The translations under genes and the position numbers were made by a program. Below the pieces are notes generated by a model. That model did not search any database. It saw only the letters and a list, made by a program, of their open reading frames with translations, and was not told the DNA's origin. A stretch of DNA of 64,000 nucleotides, taken from positions 11,995-75,994 of the forward strand of contig CAYWXV010000016.1 of NCBI GenBank assembly GCA_964462535.1, in the 5' to 3' direction. Position 1 is the first letter of the stretch. The number at the start of each line of letters is the position of its first letter. Source of the DNA: CAYWXV01 sp964462535 (GTDB lineage Bacteria; Bacteroidota; Ignavibacteria; OLB7). Of the stretch, positions 34,468-43,646 are shown one piece after another.

Positions 34468-35769
34468 CTACTCCCGGCTCCCTATCCAATACACCACGCC
34501 GGTGTGATCGTCGGTCACGAGTAAACCACCGTCCCATGGATGAAGGCCGCACGGACGACCCGTAATGGTCCTGTCGCGCGTAAGGAACCCGATAAGGAAA
34601 TCGCGAACCTCTCCGTGTGATGATACCTGCGCAATAGAATATCCGCGACGAAGTTCTTTCTTCGTCGACCCGTGAAGCGAGACCAGCAGGCTGTTGCGAA
34701 GCACGGGATGAGCAGTCGAGTCAAAGTACAGAAGGCCAAGCGGAGCACTGTGAGCGCTGAACGTCGCAAATGCCTTCGGCACATCCGCGATGTCGGGTCT
34801 GCGTGGAGATGAGCTGAAGCGGCCATCCTCGAAGACCTTCGCGCGATATTGATAGTAGTACGGCCAGCCGTAGTTCTTCCCTGCTTGAATGCCATACACC
34901 GTCTCCATCGGTTTGTCGTCACCAAGGAAGTCAGATCCCATGTTTGTGACGAACAGCGTTTCACCAATCCACGTCATGCCCACGGCATTTCGAAGTCCGG
35001 TCGCGATAGTTCTGGCGTTGGTTCCATCCGGATTCATTTCCAGAATCGCCGCGCGAACTTCGTCCGGCTTCTCTTCACAGGCGTCGCAACTGCTGCCAAC
35101 GGAGACATAGAGCTTTCCAGTGGGTCCAACTGAAACTGTTCTGGTCAGATGCCAGCCTCCGTATTTATAGCTCAGTCCGTAATCGGGAAATCGTGCGATT
35201 GTATCCGCGGGTGCTGTCGGTGCTGCTTCGCCGGCGGTATATCGAAAGCGAATCAGCGCCTGGGTCAGAGCGACGTACAACCAGGTTGTTCCGTCGGGCG
35301 TGGTGTAGAATGCGATGCTGTTTGGATTCCGCAATTCGGTCAGCCAGGGACGCGCGGCGGAGAAGTGTTTCGTCCCGCGATCCCATCCTTCCAGGACATA
35401 GATCGCACCCTTTCGATTGTCGGTCTTGTCATACATGTCCGTGATGAAGAGGCGACCGTCGGGGCTTGTGGCCATGAATCGAATGCGTTTCAGACCCTGC
35501 ATGGCGGGCACGATCGTGAAGTCGTGCGGAAGGGAAAGGTTGATAGATCGCCCATTCAGCGCGACGCGTCTCCGTGCAAGCCGCAATGGTTTGCGCCAGC
35601 TGTCCTCCGGCTCTGGTAGATAGGATGCCGTGCGAACAGGCGTGGCAACGACTGCCTGGTCGCGTTGGGCCACGCGTCCTCCCACAGGCAATCGTGTCGA
35701 TTCCGGCCTGCCGCACGATCCAGCCACCAACACCAGTGCCAGGCAGGCGGAACGAATCCAGATCCTCAT
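34468..35769 (-). CDS. Glucose/sorbosone-dehydrogenase-like lipoprotein
   Basis: 433 residues. Signal peptide with lipobox VAGSC (Cys19), then a six-bladed propeller typical of PQQ-dependent glucose/sorbosone dehydrogenases: FMATSPDGRLFITDM, LYVSVGSSCDACEE (calcium/PQQ-side Cys and Asp), EMNPDGTNARTIATGLRNAVGMTW, and GLHPWDGGLLVTDDHTGVVYWI. It oxidises a sugar or aldose at the membrane if the PQQ pocket is complete; this cannot be verified by eye. The start overlaps the stop of recQ by four bases. Confidence 0.82.
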   Translation of the reverse strand: MRIWIRSACLALVLVAGSCGRPESTRLPVGGRVAQRDQAVVATPVRTASYLPEPEDSWRKPLRLARRRVALNGRSINLSLPHDFTIVPAMQGLKRIRFMATSPDGRLFITDMYDKTDNRKGAIYVLEGWDRGTKHFSAARPWLTELRNPNSIAFYTTPDGTTWLYVALTQALIRFRYTAGEAAPTAPADTIARFPDYGLSYKYGGWHLTRTVSVGPTGKLYVSVGSSCDACEEKPDEVRAAILEMNPDGTNARTIATGLRNAVGMTWIGETLFVTNMGSDFLGDDKPMETVYGIQAGKNYGWPYYYQYRAKVFEDGRFSSSPRRPDIADVPKAFATFSAHSAPLGLLYFDSTAHPVLRNSLLVSLHGSTKKELRRGYSIAQVSSHGEVRDFLIGFLTRDRTITGRPCGLHPWDGGLLVTDDHTGVVYWIGSRE

Positions 35770-37556
35770 GTCCGCTCCTGAAGGTAACCGATGATTTCCT
35801 CGATGAACTCTCGACCGTACTGGCCCAGCTTACGGTCACCAACGCCATTGACCAACCTGAACGCTTCGAGTGTGGTGGGACGGTCACGGGCCATTTCCTG
35901 CAGAGATGCGTCCGAGAAGATGATGTAGGGGGGGACGTCGTGGGCATCGGCAAGTCGCTTGCGGAGAGAGCGTAGCCGCATGAATAGGTTGTCGTCGTAT
36001 GCACCGGCTGGCTCACGCCGAGCCTTCCCACCCGTCGATGCCGGTGCAACCGGCCGCATGAAGACGCGCTCGCCATGCAGGAGCACCTCCACACTTCGCG
36101 GGGTAAGTCGAAGAACATTGTATTCTCCGTGGACAAGGTAACCCTCGGCAACGAGCGCGCGGGCCAGGCTCATCCATTCCTTCTTCGTGTGATCTTTTCC
36201 GATGCCGTACACGGAGAGGTTGCTATGTCTGTTCTGTAGGATGCGGGCGTTTTCGGATCCGGCAAGGACGTCGACGACATAGCCTGCCCCGAATCGTTCC
36301 CCAGTCCTGCGCACAGCGGATAGGAACTTCTGTGCCATCACCGTCACTTCAACCTTCTCGACGGGCTTTGTGCAGTTGTCGCACATACCGCAATTCGCGC
36401 GCGGATATTCTTCTCCGAAATACTCTGCCAGCAAACGATGTCGGCATAGAGTCGACTCGGCGAAGGAAATCACCTTCATCAGTTGCCCCCGTGCAACCTC
36501 GCGTCGCTCGGGCGATTTCTCCTGGATGAAGTGATCGATCTTCATCTTGTCGCCGTAGCTGTAGAAGAGAACACAATCACTCTGCAATCCGTCCCTTCCA
36601 CCTCTGCCGGTTTCCTGATAGTACCCCTCGATATTGCGCGGCAGGTCGTAGTGGATAACGAAGCGAATATTCGGCTTGTCGATGCCCATGCCGAAAGCAA
36701 TCGTGGCCACCATAACCGTCACATTGTCCCGCAGGAATTGCTCCTGTCGCTGATCGCGCTGTGCGATTGCAACACCCGCATGATATCCGGCAGCGGAAAT
36801 GCCGTCGTTCCGAAGCCGTTCAGCGAGTGTTTCGACAGTTTGTCGTGTGGCGCAGTAGATGATGCCCGCGTCCCCCGGGCGCTCGCGGATATAGGTCAGG
36901 ATCTGTTTGTAGCTCTCCTGCTTCTGTCGGACCTCGTAGTATAGGTTCTCGCGCACGAAGCTCGAGACGAACGTTGCGGGGTCGCGTAGTCGCAGTTGCC
37001 TGGCGATGTCTTCGCGCACCTGGCCGGTCGCCGTTGCGGTCAGGGCTACAATGGGAATGTCGGGAAAGAGTCGGCGCACCTCCTTCAGCTTCCGGTATTC
37101 CGGACGGAAGTCGTGTCCCCACTCGGAAATGCAGTGGGCTTCATCCACTGCCATCATGGCAATCGGGAGCTTTCCCAGGATCTCGAGAAAGCCGTCGGAC
37201 ATGAGACGCTCGGGCGCAACGTACAGGAGACGATACTCTCCTTTGAAGAGTCGCCCGAGGCGTTTCGATGACTCTGAAGATGCGATGGAGCTGTTGAGGA
37301 ACGTCGCCGGTATCCCCGATTCGGTGAGCGCGTCGACCTGGTCCTTCATCAGAGCGATAAGTGGGGAGACGACGATTGTCAGGCCGTCCAGAAGGAGAGC
37401 GGGGAGCTGATAGCAGAGAGACTTCCCTCCACCGGTCGGCATCAATACGAACGTATCACGTCGCTGCAGAACGCTGTCGATAATCTCCTCCTGCATGGGT
37501 CGGAAGGAGGAGAATCCAAAGAACTGCCGTAGGGGGGCTAGCTTGTCGAGCGTCAT
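35766..37556 (-). CDS. recQ: ATP-dependent DNA helicase RecQ
   Basis: 596 residues, the usual RecQ size. Walker A TGGGKS (Lys45), DEAH box VDEAHC (138-141), TATATGQVREDI, ARNIEGYYQETGRGGRDG helicase motif VI, a four-cysteine zinc site (CRH...CGMCDNC), an RQC winged-helix domain and a C-terminal HRDC-like domain (DRPTTLEAFRLVNGVGDRKLGQYG). It unwinds recombination and fork intermediates. The ATG at 37556 has no close upstream neighbour; the next gene upstream (sugar transferase) lies 84 bp away. Confidence 0.95.
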   Translation of the reverse strand: MTLDKLAPLRQFFGFSSFRPMQEEIIDSVLQRRDTFVLMPTGGGKSLCYQLPALLLDGLTIVVSPLIALMKDQVDALTESGIPATFLNSSIASSESSKRLGRLFKGEYRLLYVAPERLMSDGFLEILGKLPIAMMAVDEAHCISEWGHDFRPEYRKLKEVRRLFPDIPIVALTATATGQVREDIARQLRLRDPATFVSSFVRENLYYEVRQKQESYKQILTYIRERPGDAGIIYCATRQTVETLAERLRNDGISAAGYHAGVAIAQRDQRQEQFLRDNVTVMVATIAFGMGIDKPNIRFVIHYDLPRNIEGYYQETGRGGRDGLQSDCVLFYSYGDKMKIDHFIQEKSPERREVARGQLMKVISFAESTLCRHRLLAEYFGEEYPRANCGMCDNCTKPVEKVEVTVMAQKFLSAVRRTGERFGAGYVVDVLAGSENARILQNRHSNLSVYGIGKDHTKKEWMSLARALVAEGYLVHGEYNVLRLTPRSVEVLLHGERVFMRPVAPASTGGKARREPAGAYDDNLFMRLRSLRKRLADAHDVPPYIIFSDASLQEMARDRPTTLEAFRLVNGVGDRKLGQYGREFIEEIIGYLQERT

Positions 37557-37640
37557 GAAAACGGGTGGTTCTGCATCGATCGTCGCATCGTTGTCGCGAG
37601 AAGGTAATCGATTCGGGCCAAACCACCTGCCTCGGCATTA

Positions 37641-38345
37641 CTACCTCCCTCGAAGGCAGAAGACCAGTGGGGCCGTCCGGATCAAGATCTCGAGATCGAG
37701 GCGGAATGACAGTCGTTGAATGTACTCCAGATCATCGCGGAGTTTCATAACTGTCTTCTCGACGGTGTCGGCATATCCGCGCCGGACTTGCGCCAGTCCG
37801 GTCATCCCGGGACGCACCTGATGACGCATCCAATAGTCAATCAGGAGGTGATCATAGATAACGCCCATCTCCCAGATTTCCGGTCGAGGGCCAATGACAC
37901 CCATGTCGCCACGCAGCACGTTGAAGACCTGCGGCAGCTCGTCCATATGACTGGATCGGAGGAATCGACCGACGCGTGTCACGCGTGGATCGCGTGGAGA
38001 GGTAACCGGGAACTGGCCGGCATCGTCCCTGGCAATCATGCTCCGGAATTTCAGCATGGTGAACTGACGGCCGCCAAGTCCGACTCGCTGCTGACGGAAG
38101 AGTATCGGTCCCGATGAATCCAACCGTATCGCGACGGCTATCAGGAACATTACAGGGAGGAGCACCGGGAGCAGAAGAAGGGTCAGGGCTACCTCCCCGT
38201 ATCTGCGATACGTGAGGTAGCCCGACGGAGAAGCGGTCCGCAGGGTTCTTTGATGCGCGGGTTCCCGCTCGCTCCCGGCGATCCGTTCGCTTCCAACGGG
38301 TCGCAGCCTTCCTCTCCTCGTCTCCAGTGTTGACGTGGCTTGCAT
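37641..38345 (-). CDS. Undecaprenyl-phosphate sugar-1-phosphate transferase
   Basis: 234 residues. A basic N-terminal tail, one membrane helix (VALTLLLLPVLLPVMFLIAVA) and the bacterial sugar-transferase catalytic domain: GPILFRQQRVGLGGRQFTMLKFRSM, VGRFLRSSHMDELPQVFNVLRGDMGVIGPRPE, and RPGMTGLAQV. It attaches the first sugar phosphate to undecaprenyl phosphate, which starts exopolysaccharide or O-antigen units. The short form lacks the extra N-terminal helices of WcaJ. With the two glycosyltransferases nearby it fits a small glycan-synthesis cluster. Confidence 0.9.
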   Translation of the reverse strand: MQATSTLETRRGRLRPVGSERIAGSEREPAHQRTLRTASPSGYLTYRRYGEVALTLLLLPVLLPVMFLIAVAIRLDSSGPILFRQQRVGLGGRQFTMLKFRSMIARDDAGQFPVTSPRDPRVTRVGRFLRSSHMDELPQVFNVLRGDMGVIGPRPEIWEMGVIYDHLLIDYWMRHQVRPGMTGLAQVRRGYADTVEKTVMKLRDDLEYIQRLSFRLDLEILIRTAPLVFCLRGR

Positions 38346-38849
38346 GTGTGATCCAGTCTGCTTGTGAAGAGTCGGCCGTCGCGCTAGGTCATTGCTTGAG
38401 GACGCAACGAGGTACGACAGCGATCGGGTGCTATCACCCGACCTTCAGGCAGGAGGTCGCGATGTTGGGAAGATGTGGCGGGAATCTGATGATTGGGATT
38501 GCGGAAACGCATAGAGAGGGCGGAGATCCGCGGGTTGAGTTACAGACGTTGATTGTGCAGCCGATCCGGCAGGTGTTGGCACGATGGGGAACCACGCTCG
38601 CATGCTTTCACGCTAATGCGCGATTTCTCAAACGATTCCCCCACGCGTGCCGAGGGGATAGACTTGTACGTCGTCGCGTCTGTGTGCTCTAGATCTCTCC
38701 TGTTCTGTTCGTCTCCGCGCTCAAAAGCGCGGTGTAGCCCCTAACACGGGAGACGGAGACTTTGTTAGCTGCGTTCGAAAGAAAATGACTGATGTGGCAG
38801 GGATGGCCGGATGGCACGTTGTCGTCCCGCGGTTGGAAGTGATGCGGGT
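38346..38849. other. 504-bp interval with hairpins, no supported gene
   Basis: No convincing CDS on either strand. Visible structures are TCGGGTG-CTAT-CACCCGA (38424-38441), CCGCGCT-CAAA-AGCGCGG (38715-38732), and CTAACA with TGTTAG (38741-38768). The last two lie within 60 bp and could form a larger fold, just downstream of the Rieske gene end and far upstream of the sugar-transferase start. Confidence 0.5.
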
Positions 38850-39941
38850 TCATTGCTCCATTGCCCGGCGCACCAGGTTCTGAAACGCCCATACCCCGCC
38901 CTCCAGCTCCACCGAGTACCGGCCCCGGTCGTACGCTCGCGATGACAAACCGCGCTGGACATGCTCGCAGATCGAGATGTCTTCCAGTTGTGTCTGGTGA
39001 GCCGAGCTGATGTCATCCTCGATCCAGCTCGATATCTGGTCACTCACGATGTCGTCGTAGTAGTAGTCGAAGTGGACCCTGCATTTGTCGTGGGCAACCG
39101 GGATGATGAGGTTCGTCTGAAGCCGACCGGGGAGGATGTTCAGCGCGAGGTTGGGGAAGATGTAGTAGTAGAAGGCATGTCCGTCCCCGAACATCCACTC
39201 GCCCGATGCCGTTGGGCTGTGCTGTACAGAGTACCAGTCGAACATCTCCGTAGCATAGTCACGGTAGTCGAGCATCCCGAAGAGCCCGGGATGGACCAGC
39301 GGGACGTGATAGCCCTCCAGGTAGTTGTCCGCATAGACCTTCCAGTTGCATGCAATGTCGTACGCCACGCGCGAGTGAAAGCGCTTGGTGCTCAACTCCA
39401 TCGGTGCTATACGCTCGGCAATTCCTGCGGTGAGTTCCGAGAGGGTGGGGGAGGGATGTAAGTCTGGATCGAGGTTGACAAAGACGAACCCTTCCCACAC
39501 GTCCACGTGAACCGGGACGAGACCGAAGTCTTTCTTGTCGAAAAGATCGACGCGGTCCCACCGAGGTACGCCACGGAGTTCCCCGTCCAGTGTGTAGGTC
39601 CAGCCGTGGTACTGGCATTGAAGCATAGAGTCGCATCCATCCTCAGTTGCCAGCGGTCCGCCACGATGGCGACAGACGTTGTAGTACCCGCGGAGCGATC
39701 CATCCTTTGTACGGACGACGACAATCGGATTGCCCCCAACATCGGCGACGATCCGATCACCCACATCCGACAGCCGCCCCACATGCCCCACCATCTGCCA
39801 TGTGCGCTCAAAGATCAGNNNNNNNNNNNNNNNNNNNNNNNNNNNNNNNNNNNNNNNNNNNNNNNNNNNNNNNNNNNNNNNNNNNNNNNNNNNNNNNNNN
39901 NNNNNNNNNNNNNNNNNNGTCGATTGTCGGATGCGAAGCAC
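38850..39941 (-). CDS. Rieske ring-hydroxylating oxygenase alpha subunit, interrupted by a gap
   Basis: The confident part is 38850-39818: LIFERTWQMVGHVGRL at the gap edge, then the Rieske 2Fe-2S site CRH-x(16)-CQYH, and the catalytic iron region DNYLEGYHVPLVHP (two His and an upstream acidic residue). The C-terminal beta domain follows. The gap at 39819-39918 removes the N-terminus. The codons 39919-39941 (MLRIRQS from a GTG) are joined only if the frame holds, which cannot be checked. The family hydroxylates aromatic or quaternary-amine substrates (choline- or carnitine-monooxygenase type) with a separate reductase, not visible here. Confidence 0.8.
   Translation of the reverse strand: MLRIRQSXXXXXXXXXXXXXXXXXXXXXXXXXXXXXXXXXXLIFERTWQMVGHVGRLSDVGDRIVADVGGNPIVVVRTKDGSLRGYYNVCRHRGGPLATEDGCDSMLQCQYHGWTYTLDGELRGVPRWDRVDLFDKKDFGLVPVHVDVWEGFVFVNLDPDLHPSPTLSELTAGIAERIAPMELSTKRFHSRVAYDIACNWKVYADNYLEGYHVPLVHPGLFGMLDYRDYATEMFDWYSVQHSPTASGEWMFGDGHAFYYYIFPNLALNILPGRLQTNLIIPVAHDKCRVHFDYYYDDIVSDQISSWIEDDISSAHQTQLEDISICEHVQRGLSSRAYDRGRYSVELEGGVWAFQNLVRRAMEQ
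39819..39918. other. Assembly gap (100 N) inside the Rieske gene
   Basis: A placeholder-length run of N. The flanks (CAAAGATCAG before, GTCGATTGTC after) show no shared repeat, unlike the first gap, so its real length is unknown. Confidence 0.95.
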
Positions 39942-39957
39942 GATGCGTTGGTGGGAG

Positions 39958-40728
39958 TCAACGGTCCAATCTTCCCCCTTCCCACCCCTTCCGCACCTTG
40001 CGAACGATGCGCAACTCGAAGAAGGACTTGAGGAAGTCGCTCATGCGGATGTTCGATCCACGGACATCGTGCCATGCGGTCAGGGGTAGTTCGTAGACCG
40101 CGTTTTCGACCGATGGTAGCTGACGATTCCGACGATAGGCAATCATTCGAGCCAGGAGTTCGATATCGAAGATCCAATGGGTCTGGAACGAGGATCCAAA
40201 GAGCTCGGCCGTCTCGGCGTTCGCTCTGAACATCTTCGCACCGCACTGGGTGTCATACACACTCAAACCGAGCGTCAGGCTTGCCAGGGTAGCCGCGATG
40301 CGGCCCAGGTAGTGCCTCATTGGACGCCGCTCGATCCTTCTCCCCAGGAGGTTGACGCGTGACCCGATGACCAGCTGTATTTCGGGGCGCGACTCAAGGA
40401 TCTCGACGAACGGGGTAATGCTCTCCAATGGGGTTGCCAGATCAGCATCCCAATAGGCAATATGATCCGGCTTGAGCTTCAGCCCTTCCATAACGCCGAT
40501 ACGAACCGCCTCGGCCTTCCCGCTGTTCCTCTTGAGCGAGTGAACGATGAAGGCCTGGGGGTTCTCCTGTTCCAGTCCGCGAACGATCTGCAACGTGTTG
40601 TCCCGGCTCCCATCGTTGACGAACAGAAATCGAACGTCTGTGCGATCGACCACGAAAGCGCGAAAGGCCTGAAGGTCGAGCCGTGCCGCCTCGTTGTAGC
40701 AGGGGACAACGACGATCGTTAGGGACAT
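39958..40728 (-). CDS. Glycosyltransferase family 2 protein (dolichyl-phosphate-glucose-synthase-like)
   Basis: 256 residues. GT-A motifs: TIVVVPCYNEAARL, FLFVNDGSRDNTLQI, SLKRNSGKAEAVRIGV, IAYWDADLATP (DxD-like) and DTQCGAKMFRA. A hydrophobic region follows YLGRIAATLASLTLGLSV. The sequence resembles polyprenyl-phosphate glucosyl/mannosyl transferases that make a membrane sugar donor. It is divergent from terC. Confidence 0.88.
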   Translation of the reverse strand: MSLTIVVVPCYNEAARLDLQAFRAFVVDRTDVRFLFVNDGSRDNTLQIVRGLEQENPQAFIVHSLKRNSGKAEAVRIGVMEGLKLKPDHIAYWDADLATPLESITPFVEILESRPEIQLVIGSRVNLLGRRIERRPMRHYLGRIAATLASLTLGLSVYDTQCGAKMFRANAETAELFGSSFQTHWIFDIELLARMIAYRRNRQLPSVENAVYELPLTAWHDVRGSNIRMSDFLKSFFELRIVRKVRKGWEGGRLDR

Positions 40729-40834
40729 GTGCAGCTGGGATGGGAGGCGCCGGAGCCACGGGCGCCGGACGTTGTGGAAAACGGTCCGAAAGATACGCCA
40801 AAACAGACCCGGTCCCAGCAGAGGGCGGACCCCA

Positions 40835-40842
40835 TATATTTG
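40835..40842 (+). promoter_or_regulatory. Bacteroidetes-type -7 box upstream of terC
   Basis: TATATTTG fits the TAnnTTTG consensus for Bacteroidota primary sigma factors exactly, 40 bp before the terC start. A TTG at the expected -33 spacing is not obvious. Confidence 0.4.
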
Positions 40843-40882
40843 CGCCGATTCGATCTACACCGAGCAACCTATTCATCTTCCG

Positions 40883-41668
40883 ATGGACTTCCTCACCGAC
40901 CCGACGATCTGGGCCAGCCTCGCCACGCTCACTGCGATGGAGATCATTCTGGGTATCGACAACATCGTCTTCATTACGATCCTTGCCGAGCAGGTTCCGG
41001 TTGAACAACGGAGTCGTGCGCGTCTTGTCGGCCTCGCGATGGCCTGCATCACACGTCTGGCTCTGCTCTCACTGATCAACTTCCTTGCAACGCTAACAGC
41101 CCCGTTGATCACGCTCTTTGGGAACGATCTATCCGGTCGTGATCTCATTTTGCTCGGGGGTGGCCTATTCCTCATCTACAAATCGACAAAGGAAGTACAC
41201 GCGAAGCTGGAGGGGGACGACGAAGAGGAAGGGGAGACGAAGAAAGTCTCATTCTGGGGAGTGATCGTGCAGATCATGCTGCTCGATATCATCTTCTCTC
41301 TTGATTCGGTGATCACTGCGATTGGTATGGCCGAGCATCTCTGGGTAATGATGACCGCGGTGATTCTCTCGTTGACCGTGATGCTGTTGGTGGGGAAGGC
41401 GATCGGCGATTTCGTGATGAAGCACCCGACCGTCAAGATGCTTGCCCTTTCGTTCCTTCTCCTTATCGGCGTATCCCTGCTCGCTGAATCACTCGACTTC
41501 CACATCCCGAAACCATATATCTACTCCGCCATGGCCTTCAGCGTCTTTGTCGAAATGTTGAACCTGGCAGCCAGGAAACGTCGTGATAAGAAGCGTGGCG
41601 TGCCGCGCAGACCAGTGCGGTTGCGGCGGAATGTGGTGGGTGTGCGCGTGAGAGAGGAGGGAGGATGA
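40883..41668 (+). CDS. TerC-family integral membrane protein
   Basis: 261 residues; about seven helices. The diagnostic motifs are MEIILGIDNIVFI, near the N-terminus, and LLDIIFSLDSVITAIGMAEH, in the second half. TerC/YgdQ-type proteins are linked to metal (Mn2+) export or tellurite resistance. ATG 40883 was chosen because the family starts with a short cytoplasmic segment just before the first motif. The Arg/Lys-rich tail (KRRDKKRGVPRRPVRLRRN) is unusual but cytoplasmic. Confidence 0.88.
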   Translation: MDFLTDPTIWASLATLTAMEIILGIDNIVFITILAEQVPVEQRSRARLVGLAMACITRLALLSLINFLATLTAPLITLFGNDLSGRDLILLGGGLFLIYKSTKEVHAKLEGDDEEEGETKKVSFWGVIVQIMLLDIIFSLDSVITAIGMAEHLWVMMTAVILSLTVMLLVGKAIGDFVMKHPTVKMLALSFLLLIGVSLLAESLDFHIPKPYIYSAMAFSVFVEMLNLAARKRRDKKRGVPRRPVRLRRNVVGVRVREEGG

Positions 41669-41752
41669 GGGATGAAGGATGATTGTGAGGACGAGCCACG
41701 TGGGGCGTGGTCCCGCGTGGAATCAATGCAGGCCGGCTCTCCTGCAACGCTC

Positions 41753-41772
41753 GCCCCTTCGGACCTAGGGGC
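41753..41772. terminator. Possible hairpin between convergent terC and pyrG
   Basis: GCCCCT and AGGGGC pair around an eight-base loop between two convergent genes. No clear T-run follows in either direction, so this is a weak call. Confidence 0.3.
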
Positions 41773-41807
41773 CGTTTACTATTGGACGAGCGTCGAACGA
41801 CTCCCCA

Positions 41808-43646
41808 CTATTCAACACCGGCCGGTTTCGGGATGTCCGCATGCGTGACGTGTCGGCCGTTCCCATTGATTCCAGGAAGATCATCGCGCAGGCCATTCAA
41901 ACTTCCGTCAGGCTTGGCGCTGCTCTTCTTCTTGTCGTTCTTCACGGGGCGTCTGGTAGCGGGATGTGCCGGTGTCTTCTTCGCCGCCTTTCGCGCCGCA
42001 TCTCGATGCGTGACGGCAGCCTTCACGAACGCTTTGAAGAGTGGATGTGGTGCCAGCAGCCGCGACTTCAACTCCGGATGGAACTGACAGCCGACGAACC
42101 AGGGGTGATCCGGAAGCTCGATGATCTCAACCAGTCGCTTGTCGGGGCTGACACCACTGAAGATCATACCGTGTCTGGCAAGCGTTTCGCGGTAGTCGTT
42201 GTTCACCTCATAGCGATGACGATGCCTCTCGGTGATAAACTGATCGCGATATGCGGCGAGCGTCTTCGTCCGTTTCTCGAGAATGCATGGATAGCTCCCG
42301 AGACGCATCGTTCCCCCCTTCTCTTTGATGTTCTTCTGCTCTGGCATCAGATCAATCACCGGATATGGGGTTCGTGCAAACTCTGCTGAGTTCGCGTCCG
42401 CAAGGCGTGCAACGTCGCGCGCAAACTCGATGACCGCGCACTGCATACCGAGGCAGATACCTAAGAAGGGGATCTCCTTCTCCCGGACATGCCGGATCGC
42501 CATGATCTTCCCTTCAACACCGCGTGATCCGAATCCAGGCGCCACGAGAAGTCCGCTCAATCCATGAAGCGCCTTTCGTGCATCTGCCGTCGACTTGATT
42601 TTTTCGGAATCGATCCACTCCAGCTCAACGTGGGCGTTGTTCGCGGCTCCGGCGTGTACGAACGACTCGATGATCGATTTGTAGGCATCCTGGTACTGCG
42701 TGTACTTGCCGCAGATGCCAATGCGTACCGTGCCGTTGCGGGGCTTCTTGATGCGTCGCGTCATCGTTGACCACTGCCGAAGATTTGCCGGCGGTGCTTC
42801 GACACCAAGTTTCCGCAGGACGATTTCGTCCAGATCCTGGTCTGCGTAGACCATCGGCACTTCGTAGATCGTACTTACATCACGAGCCTCGATCACCCCG
42901 TCGCGTTCGACGTTGCAGAAGAGAGCGATTTTCTCTTTGATGTCTTTCGTCAGCCGATACTCGGAACGGCAGACGAGAATATTCGGCTGGATGCCAAGCT
43001 CAAGGAGCGTTTTGACTGAATGCTGCGTCGGTTTGGTCTTCAACTCGCCGGCCGCCTTGATGTATGGGACGTAGGTGAGATGAATGTGGAGTGCGTTCCT
43101 GCGGCCCAGTTTCTGATCCAGCTGTCGCACGGCCTCGATGAAGGGTAGCGACTCGATATCACCAACCGTCCCACCGATCTCCGTCAACACGATGTCGTAC
43201 TCACCGGTCTCTCCCAATGCAGTCATGCGCTGGAGAATCTCATCAGTGATGTGCGGGATAACCTGCACCGTCTTCCCCAGGTAGTCTCCCCGCCGTTCCT
43301 TCGAGATTACTTCGTAGTAGACCTGACCGGTGGTTGTATTGTTCTTTTGGGACATCGACTGGTTCAGAAACCGTTCGTAGTGTCCCAGGTCAAGATCCGT
43401 TTCGGCCCCATCCTCGGTGACATACACTTCTCCATGCTGGTATGGAGACATGGTGCCTGGATCGACGTTGATATAGGGATCAAATTTCTGGATCGTCACG
43501 CGCAGGCCGCGCGATTTCAAGAGGAGCGCAAGTGAGGCGGATGTAATGCCCTTTCCGAGTGACGACAGAACCCCTCCGGTGATGAAGATGTACTTCGTTT
43601 CGGCGGGGCCTTTGACTGGCTGCGAGGGTTTCTGAAGGTGGGCCAC
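41808..43646 (-). CDS. pyrG: CTP synthase
   Basis: About 612 residues. Synthetase domain: TKYIFITGGVLSSLGKGITSASLALLLKSRG with the P-loop-like GKG, and SPYQHGEVYVTEDGAETDLDLGHYERF. Class-I glutaminase domain: GICLGMQ with the catalytic Cys and a CQFHPE motif carrying the catalytic His and Glu. It converts UTP to CTP with glutamine or ammonia. The start is uncertain: GTG 43646 is preferred, but an ATG at 43817 is also open. A charged ~65-residue tail after AVTHRDAARK (Lys/Ala/Pro-rich) exceeds the usual length of about 540-550. Confidence 0.9.
   Translation of the reverse strand: MAHLQKPSQPVKGPAETKYIFITGGVLSSLGKGITSASLALLLKSRGLRVTIQKFDPYINVDPGTMSPYQHGEVYVTEDGAETDLDLGHYERFLNQSMSQKNNTTTGQVYYEVISKERRGDYLGKTVQVIPHITDEILQRMTALGETGEYDIVLTEIGGTVGDIESLPFIEAVRQLDQKLGRRNALHIHLTYVPYIKAAGELKTKPTQHSVKTLLELGIQPNILVCRSEYRLTKDIKEKIALFCNVERDGVIEARDVSTIYEVPMVYADQDLDEIVLRKLGVEAPPANLRQWSTMTRRIKKPRNGTVRIGICGKYTQYQDAYKSIIESFVHAGAANNAHVELEWIDSEKIKSTADARKALHGLSGLLVAPGFGSRGVEGKIMAIRHVREKEIPFLGICLGMQCAVIEFARDVARLADANSAEFARTPYPVIDLMPEQKNIKEKGGTMRLGSYPCILEKRTKTLAAYRDQFITERHRHRYEVNNDYRETLARHGMIFSGVSPDKRLVEIIELPDHPWFVGCQFHPELKSRLLAPHPLFKAFVKAAVTHRDAARKAAKKTPAHPATRRPVKNDKKKSSAKPDGSLNGLRDDLPGINGNGRHVTHADIPKPAGVE

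Noticed and set aside
34283..34565. Small open frames upstream of the GT4 gene
   Set aside because: Short, overlapping on both strands, without start signals or domains.
38327..38692. 121-residue + strand frame in the 504-bp interval
   Set aside because: Begins inside the sugar-transferase gene on the other strand, Cys/Arg-rich without domain features.
38741..38768. Integron attC-like CTAAC...GTTAG pair
   Set aside because: Too short, sites do not fit RYYYAAC/GTTRRRY, and there is no integrase gene or cassette array.
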